NCBI GenBank assembly: GCA_017613815.1
Contig: JAGADB010000158.1
Coordinates: 1 to 11,091 of the forward strand
Source: Clostridia bacterium
GTDB lineage: Bacteria; Bacillota; Clostridia; Oscillospirales; CAG-382
Direction of reading: 5' to 3'
DNA: 11,091 nucleotides
Below the pieces are notes generated by a model. It had not been told where the DNA came from. It saw only the letters and a program-made list of their open reading frames with translations, and did no database searches. The position numbers and the translations under genes are program-made. This document shows positions 6,621-11,091 of the stretch, piece by piece (the first letter of the stretch is position 1; the number at the start of each line of letters is the position of its first letter).

Positions 6621-6627
6621 GTATAAT
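6599..6627 (+). promoter_or_regulatory. Consensus SigA promoter for the aconitase-isocitrate dehydrogenase operon
   Basis: The boxes are perfect: TTGACA at 6599-6604, a 17-bp spacer and TATAAT at 6622-6627. Transcription should start near 6633-6635, giving a leader of about 53 nt before the ATG at 6687. The -35 box lies at the tip of the palindrome 6588-6615, so a protein bound to that palindrome would block RNA polymerase; this is inference. Confidence 0.85.
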
Positions 6628-6649
6628 ATTGGTTGATGAAATATTTTGT

Positions 6650-6677
6650 GCCGCGTTTTGTTTTTCGCGGCGAAAGG
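6650..6677 (+). promoter_or_regulatory. Leader hairpin abutting the aconitase ribosome binding site
   Basis: GCCGCG (6650-6655) and CGCGGC (6666-6671) form a perfect all-GC stem of 6 bp with a U-rich loop of 10 bases (TTTTGTTTTT). The SD GAAAGG (6672-6677) follows with no gap and is 9 bases before the ATG at 6687. The stem could affect ribosome access or mRNA stability. I do not recognise a known riboswitch, and it does not carry a CAGUG loop of the iron-responsive type. Confidence 0.5.
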
Positions 6678-6686
6678 CATGATGAA

Positions 6687-8927
6687 ATGATTACTTTATA
6701 TGACGGCGGAGTTTATCTTGTCGACGGAAAAATACAAAAAGACTGCGGTATCCCCAAGGAAGAGGCAAAAAAGGGCACGGTAGCGTATTCGGTGCTCAAA
6801 GCCCACAATACTTCGGGGGATATGTCGAAGCTTAAAATAAAATTCGACGCGCTCGTGTCCCACGACATAACCTACGTCGGAATAATACAGACGGCGCGCG
6901 CAAGCGGACTTGAGGAGTTTCCGATTCCCTACGCACTCACAAACTGCCATAACAGCCTCTGCGCCGTTGGCGGCACGATAAACGAGGACGACCACGTCTT
7001 CGGGCTTTCCGCCGCAAAAAAATACGGCGGAATATACGTTCCCGCAAACCAGAGCGTAATACACTCTTACGCAAGGGAAGAGCTCGCAAAATGCGGCGGT
7101 ATGATACTCGGCTCGGACAGCCATACGCGTTACGGCGCGCTCGGAACGATGGGCGTGGGAGAGGGCGGTCCCGAACTTGTAAAACAGCTGCTTGAAAACA
7201 CCTACGACGTAAACATGCCGGAAATCGTGCTCGTAAACGTCATAGGAAAGCCGAAAAAGGGCATAGGACCGCATGACGTTGCGATTGCGCTCACAAAAGC
7301 GGTTTTTGAAAACGGTTTTGTCAAAAACAGGGTGCTTGAATTCGTCGGAGAGGGAATAAAAAATCTTCCGATAGATTTCAGAAACGGCATCGACGTCATG
7401 ACCACCGAAACGACCTGCCTTTCGTCGATATGGGAGACAGACGGCGAGGTCGAAAAGTTCTATAAAATACACAAAAGACCGGAAGACTTCAAAAAACTTG
7501 CGCCCAAGAGTGTGGCATACTACGACAGAATGATTACTATAGACCTCGGTAAAACGGAGTCTATGATTGCGCTTCCGTTCCACCCGTCGAACGCGTATAC
7601 CATACACGAATTCAATAAAAACGCAAAGGAAATACTCGAAAAGGTTGAAAAAGAGGCGGCGGAAAAGTTCGGAGGCCTAAAATACGACCTTTCGTCAAAG
7701 GTTCAACCCGACGGCGTTCACGCCGACCAGGGCATAATAGCCGGCTGCAGCGGCGGACTTTTCGACAATATATGCGAAGCTGCGGAAATTCTTGACGGAA
7801 AGAGCACCGGAAACGGATATTTCAGTTTGTCGGTTTATCCGACGAGCGTTCCCGTAAGTATAGAACTTACGAAAAACGGAGAAACATTAAAACTTCTTGA
7901 AGCGGGCGCGGTAATAAAGCCGTCGTTCTGCGGGCCGTGCTTCGGCGCGGGCGACGTGCCGTCGAATAACGGACTGTCGCTGAGACACACGACGAGAAAC
8001 TTCCCCAACAGAGAGGGCTCAAAGCCGGGCGACGGACAGCTTGCGGGCGTTGCGCTCATGGACGCAAGAAGTATTGCCGCAACAGCGGCAAATGGCGGAA
8101 TAATCACCGCCGCAACAGACGTAAAATACGATTTTACGCCGAAAGAATATAATTTTGACGATACGGTTTATAAAAACAGGGTTTATTACGGCTATAAAAA
8201 GGCAAACAAGAGCGAAAAGCTCATTATGGGACCGAATATCTCCGACTGGCCGAAAATGTATCCGCTTGCGGATAATCTGCTGATAAAGCTTGCGGCGGTA
8301 ATAAGAGACCCCGTAACGACGACAGACGAGCTCATACCGTCGGGCGAGACGTCTTCATACAGAAGCAACCCGCAGAAACTTGCGGAATTCGCGCTTTCAA
8401 GGCGCGTTCCCGAATACGTAAAAAGAAGCAAAGAGATTGCAAAAGCCGAAAAAGAGCGCGTTTGCGGAAACGAGCCCGAAGAGATTGCAGGCGTTCTCGC
8501 AAAGGTCGGAAACGCAAAAGAGCTCATAAAGAATACGCAATACGGCTCGTGCGTGTTTGCATATAAACCCGGCGACGGAAGCGCAAGAGAGCAGGCGGCT
8601 TCCTGCCAGAAGGTGCTCGGCGGATGCGCGAATATCTGCTACGAATTTGCGACAAAGAGATACAGAAGCAACTGCATAAACTGGGGCATACTGCCGTTCA
8701 CGGTAGATAAAGACGAAAAATTCGAATATAACGAGGGCGATTTTATATTCGTGCCCGACGTGAGAAGTAAAATCGAGTCGGGAGAAGAGAAATTTGCGGC
8801 AAAGGCAATAAAAAAGAACGGCGAGATTTCGGACATAACCCTTTACGTCAAGGACCTTACCGACGACGAAAAGAGAATAATTCTCGACGGCTGCCTCATA
8901 AACTATTACGCAAACGGCAAAAAATAA
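6687..8927 (+). CDS. Aconitase-family Fe-S hydratase (YbhJ-like)
   Basis: This 746-aa protein belongs to the aconitase superfamily and resembles the YbhJ-type hydratases of Clostridia and enterobacteria (about 750 aa). Three cysteines match the 4Fe-4S ligands: C354 in IIAGCSGG, C415 and C418 in FCGPCFGAGD. Other active-site segments are HDITYVG (from H59), GSDSHTRYG (about 142-150) and GDGSAREQAA, whose S632 and R634 correspond to the catalytic Ser and substrate-binding Arg of the C-terminal swivel domain. The likely reaction is citrate to isocitrate, because isocitrate dehydrogenase follows 27 bases downstream. I chose the ATG at 6687 because it has GAAAGG upstream and begins MITLYDGGVYLVDG, a family-like start. 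The in-frame TTG/ATG at 6633/6636 coincide with the expected transcription start. Substrate specificity is inferred from context. Confidence 0.9.
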   Translation: MITLYDGGVYLVDGKIQKDCGIPKEEAKKGTVAYSVLKAHNTSGDMSKLKIKFDALVSHDITYVGIIQTARASGLEEFPIPYALTNCHNSLCAVGGTINEDDHVFGLSAAKKYGGIYVPANQSVIHSYAREELAKCGGMILGSDSHTRYGALGTMGVGEGGPELVKQLLENTYDVNMPEIVLVNVIGKPKKGIGPHDVAIALTKAVFENGFVKNRVLEFVGEGIKNLPIDFRNGIDVMTTETTCLSSIWETDGEVEKFYKIHKRPEDFKKLAPKSVAYYDRMITIDLGKTESMIALPFHPSNAYTIHEFNKNAKEILEKVEKEAAEKFGGLKYDLSSKVQPDGVHADQGIIAGCSGGLFDNICEAAEILDGKSTGNGYFSLSVYPTSVPVSIELTKNGETLKLLEAGAVIKPSFCGPCFGAGDVPSNNGLSLRHTTRNFPNREGSKPGDGQLAGVALMDARSIAATAANGGIITAATDVKYDFTPKEYNFDDTVYKNRVYYGYKKANKSEKLIMGPNISDWPKMYPLADNLLIKLAAVIRDPVTTTDELIPSGETSSYRSNPQKLAEFALSRRVPEYVKRSKEIAKAEKERVCGNEPEEIAGVLAKVGNAKELIKNTQYGSCVFAYKPGDGSAREQAASCQKVLGGCANICYEFATKRYRSNCINWGILPFTVDKDEKFEYNEGDFIFVPDVRSKIESGEEKFAAKAIKKNGEISDITLYVKDLTDDEKRIILDGCLINYYANGKK

Positions 8928-8954
8928 CTGACAAACTTCTTTTGAGGAATAATG

Positions 8955-10166
8955 ATGAAAAAAATACAGATGAAAACTCCCATTGTGGAGATGGACGGCG
9001 ACGAGATGACGAGAGTCATCTGGAAGATGATAAAAGACGAGCTGATAAATCCGTTTGTCGAGCTCAAAACCGAATATTACGACCTCGGACTGCCCGAGAG
9101 GGACAGAACTGAGGATAAGGTTACGTTCGACGCGGGATATGCCGCCAAAAAGTACGGCGTTGCCGTGAAATGCGCGACAATCACCCCGAACGCGCAGAGA
9201 GTTGAGGAATACAACCTCAAGGAAATGTGGAAAAGCCCCAACGGAACCATAAGGGCGATCCTTGACGGCACGGTTTTCAGAGCGCCGATAATCATCGACA
9301 GCATAAAGCCCGTCGTAAAGAATTGGAAAAAGCCGATAACGATAGCAAGACACGCCTACGGCGACGTGTATAAGGATACCGAGATGAAAATAGAGTCCGC
9401 CGGCAAAGCGGAGCTCGTATTCACGGGAAAGGACGGTTCTGAGCAAAGGCAGACGGTTTTCGACTTCGAGGGCCCCGGCATTGTGCAGGGACTGTATAAC
9501 AAAGAGGACTCGATACGCTCGTTTGCGCATTCCTGCTTCAAATATGCTATTGACACAAAGCAGGACCTCTGGTTTTCCACAAAGGACACGATAAGCAAAA
9601 AATACGACCATACCTTCAAGGATATATTCGCCGAGCTCTACGAAAACGAGTACAAGGTGAAGTTTGAGGAGCTCGGAATAGTTTATTTCTACACCCTTAT
9701 CGACGACGCCGTTGCGAGAGTCATAAGAAGCGAGGGCGGCTATATCTGGGCGCTCAAGAACTACGACGGCGACGTTATGAGCGATATGGTGTCGACGGCG
9801 TTCGGCTCGCTTGCCATGATGACGAGCGTGCTCGTAAGCCCCGACGGCAAATACGAGTACGAGGCGGCGCACGGCACGGTAACCCGCCATTATTACAGAT
9901 ACCTAAACGGCGAGGAGACCTCCACAAACCCGATAGCGACGATATTCGCCTGGACCGGCGCTCTCAAAAAGAGGGGAGAGCTCGACGGACTTTCCGACCT
10001 TGAAGAATTCGGTCGTAAGCTTGAGGAAGCGTGCATAGATACGCTCAACTGCGGCATTATGACCAAGGACCTCGTAAATCTTGCCGAAAACATTGAGGCA
10101 AAGCCCGTAAACACGGCGGAATTCATATCGGAAATAAGAAAGAGACTTGAAGAAAAATTACAGTAG
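8955..10166 (+). CDS. icd: NADP-type isocitrate dehydrogenase, eukaryote-like homodimeric class
   Basis: This 403-aa enzyme oxidises and decarboxylates isocitrate to 2-oxoglutarate with reduction of NADP. It belongs to the class of human IDH1/2 and not the E. coli Icd class. The order VEMDGDEMTR, KSPNGTIR, FRAPII, IARHAYGDVY, LIDDAVA, KNYDGDVMSD, EAAHGTVTRH and STNPIATIFAW is close to the animal sequence. Substrate residues R100, R109, R132 and Y139 fall at the same numbers as in human IDH1, and K210, D250, D273 and D277 are offset by two. Two tandem ATGs occur (8952, 8955). I chose the second because GAGGA (8944-8948) lies 3 bases from the first but 6 from the second. It is directly behind the aconitase and 33 bases before a DUF3737 gene, with no terminator on either side. 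Confidence 0.96.
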   Translation: MKKIQMKTPIVEMDGDEMTRVIWKMIKDELINPFVELKTEYYDLGLPERDRTEDKVTFDAGYAAKKYGVAVKCATITPNAQRVEEYNLKEMWKSPNGTIRAILDGTVFRAPIIIDSIKPVVKNWKKPITIARHAYGDVYKDTEMKIESAGKAELVFTGKDGSEQRQTVFDFEGPGIVQGLYNKEDSIRSFAHSCFKYAIDTKQDLWFSTKDTISKKYDHTFKDIFAELYENEYKVKFEELGIVYFYTLIDDAVARVIRSEGGYIWALKNYDGDVMSDMVSTAFGSLAMMTSVLVSPDGKYEYEAAHGTVTRHYYRYLNGEETSTNPIATIFAWTGALKKRGELDGLSDLEEFGRKLEEACIDTLNCGIMTKDLVNLAENIEAKPVNTAEFISEIRKRLEEKLQ

Positions 10167-10199
10167 GCATCACAGCATTCACAAAGTTATGAGGTTGTT

Positions 10200-11036
10200 A
10201 TGAAATTGATTGAAAACGGAAAATTTTCCGGAGAAAGGGCGCTTTTTCAAAGCAAAGATCTCGAAATAAGGAACTCCCTTTTCTTTGACGGAGAATCTCC
10301 GCTCAAGGAGAGCGAAAACTTAAAGCTTGACAACTGCACGTTCGACTGGAAATACCCTCTCTGGCACTGCAAAAACGTTTTTGCACAGAACTGCACGCTT
10401 AATCTGACGGGCAGGGCGGGAATATGGTATGCCGACAGTATCGAAATGAAGAATACCGAAATTATTGCCCCCAAAACCTTCAGGAGAACGAAAAATATAA
10501 GGCTCGAAAACGTAAATATCCCGAACGCCGAGGAAACCGCGTGGTTTTGCTCGGGCATTGAGATGAAAAACGTCAAGGCAAAGGGCAACTACTTTGGAAT
10601 GAACAGTGAAAACGTCGTAATAAGCGATTTCGAGCTCGACGGCAACTACCCGTTCGACGGCGGAAAGAATATTGAAATACGTAACTCCGTGCTCATATCG
10701 AAGGACGCGTTCTGGAACGCCGAAAACGTTGCCGTTTACGACAGCGTGATAAGGGGCGAGTACCTCGGCTGGTATTCAAAGAACTTAACCTTCGTCAACT
10801 GCACGATAGAAAGCCTGCAGGGATTGTGCTGCATAGAAAACTTGAAGCTCGTAAACTGCGTGCTCGAAAACACCACGCTCGCGTTTGAGTATTCGACGGT
10901 CGACGCCGACATAAATTCCCACGTGGACAGCATTTTCAATCCCAAAGGCGGCGTGATTAGGTTAAAATCCGTCGGCGAGCTTACCTTGGACAAAGACAAA
11001 ATTGACCCCGAAAAAACAAAAATAATAATTAAATAA
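10200..11036 (+). CDS. DUF3737 family protein, predicted right-handed beta-helix
   Basis: The 278-aa length and sequence fit the DUF3737 family (about 280-297 aa), whose function is not established. From residue 18 to about 255 the chain is made of 11-12 repeats of 18-21 residues. Each has the form [S/K/E]-N-[LIV]-x-[LIV]-x-N-[CST]-x-[LIF], then a short turn with aromatic residues, for example ENLKLDNCTF, KNIRLENVNI, KNIEIRNSVL, KNLTFVNCTI and ENLKLVNCVL. Such asparagine/hydrophobic ladders indicate a parallel beta-helix, as in pectate-lyase-like or pentapeptide-like folds. There is no signal peptide or membrane segment, so it is probably cytoplasmic. GAGG (10191-10194) lies 5 bases before the ATG. 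It sits in the aconitase-isocitrate dehydrogenase transcript, with only 16 bases to the next start. A catalytic role is neither shown nor excluded. Confidence 0.88.
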   Translation: MKLIENGKFSGERALFQSKDLEIRNSLFFDGESPLKESENLKLDNCTFDWKYPLWHCKNVFAQNCTLNLTGRAGIWYADSIEMKNTEIIAPKTFRRTKNIRLENVNIPNAEETAWFCSGIEMKNVKAKGNYFGMNSENVVISDFELDGNYPFDGGKNIEIRNSVLISKDAFWNAENVAVYDSVIRGEYLGWYSKNLTFVNCTIESLQGLCCIENLKLVNCVLENTTLAFEYSTVDADINSHVDSIFNPKGGVIRLKSVGELTLDKDKIDPEKTKIIIK

Positions 11037-11052
11037 AAAGAAGGAATAACAA

Positions 11053-11091
11053 ATGAAGTACGATTTCGACAAAGTGGTAGAGAGAAGAAAC
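11053..11091 (+). CDS. Start of a probable MalY/PatB-type PLP-dependent aminotransferase/C-S lyase (cut by window edge)
   Basis: Only 13 codons are present, MKYDFDKVVERRN. This closely resembles the opening of MalY/PatB family enzymes (the MKYDFDxVIDRR pattern), which are fold-type I PLP proteins acting as cystathionine beta-lyases or aminotransferases. AAGAAGGA (11038-11045) lies 7 bases before the ATG. The 16-base spacing from the DUF3737 gene and lack of a terminator place it in the same operon. The identification rests on a very short N-terminus and is provisional. Confidence 0.6.
   Translation, partial: MKYDFDKVVERRN

Noticed and set aside
6650..6671. Aconitase leader hairpin as a classic iron-responsive element
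   Set aside because: The loop is U-rich (TTTTGTTTTT), with no CAGUGN apical loop and no bulged C at the expected place.
6696..7607. A 303-codon open frame on the - strand opposite the aconitase
   Set aside because: Antisense shadow of a conserved Fe-S hydratase with no recognisable domain.
968..9431. Further copies of the promoter core CGGGAAA inside ffh and icd (near 968, 1413 and 9423)
   Set aside because: They lie in coding sequence as Thr-Gly-Lys codons and have no -35/-10 boxes around them.
8397..9890. A 497-codon open frame on the - strand opposite the aconitase end and isocitrate dehydrogenase
   Set aside because: It is a shadow of two well-recognised genes. The translation is rich in Tyr, Arg, Val and His runs as expected from the complement of this codon usage, shows no family resemblance, and spans a gene boundary.

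Overview
The window looks like chromosomal DNA of a spore-forming Clostridia-type Firmicute. The evidence is a Firmicutes-style ylxM-ffh-rpsP-khpA cluster, a full SpoIIE sporulation phosphatase, strong SigA-type promoters with near-consensus hexamers and 17-bp spacers, and AGGAGG-like ribosome binding sites. The use of many ATA, AGA and AAA codons fits an uncultured gut-type lineage, but that is inference. I see no tRNA, rRNA, CRISPR array, transposase or phage gene, and no broken gene. The window is mostly core chromosome.

Layout. Bases 1-266 carry no gene. They hold two palindromic hairpins built on the same plan, then a consensus promoter. From 267 to 2585 on the + strand comes a protein-targeting and translation operon: ylxM (SRP-associated HTH protein), ffh (SRP54), rpsP (S16) and khpA (KH-domain RNA chaperone). 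It ends at a strong bidirectional terminator. Convergent to it, 2628-5012 on the - strand is spoIIE as a single-gene unit. A 213-bp divergent region separates spoIIE from rpmE (zinc-type L31, + strand), which has an extended -10 promoter and its own terminator. Next is a YhaO/SbcD-type metallophosphoesterase without its usual ATPase partner. Its terminator palindrome contains the -35 box of the next promoter.

From 6687 to the right edge lies an apparent operon: a YbhJ-type Fe-S aconitase/hydratase, an NADP-type isocitrate dehydrogenase of the eukaryote-like class, a DUF3737 beta-helix protein of unknown function, and the first 13 codons of a probable MalY/PatB-type PLP enzyme. Aconitase plus isocitrate dehydrogenase would turn citrate into 2-oxoglutarate and NADPH, most likely to supply glutamate. 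Citrate synthase is not in the window.

The most interesting points are not new protein families. They are a 10-base element placed identically behind the -35 box of the ylxM and rpmE promoters, a GC-rich hairpin abutting the aconitase ribosome binding site, the aconitase promoter nested in the upstream gene's terminator, and the co-transcription of a DUF3737 beta-helix protein with central-carbon enzymes. I found nothing that clearly amounts to a previously undescribed system.
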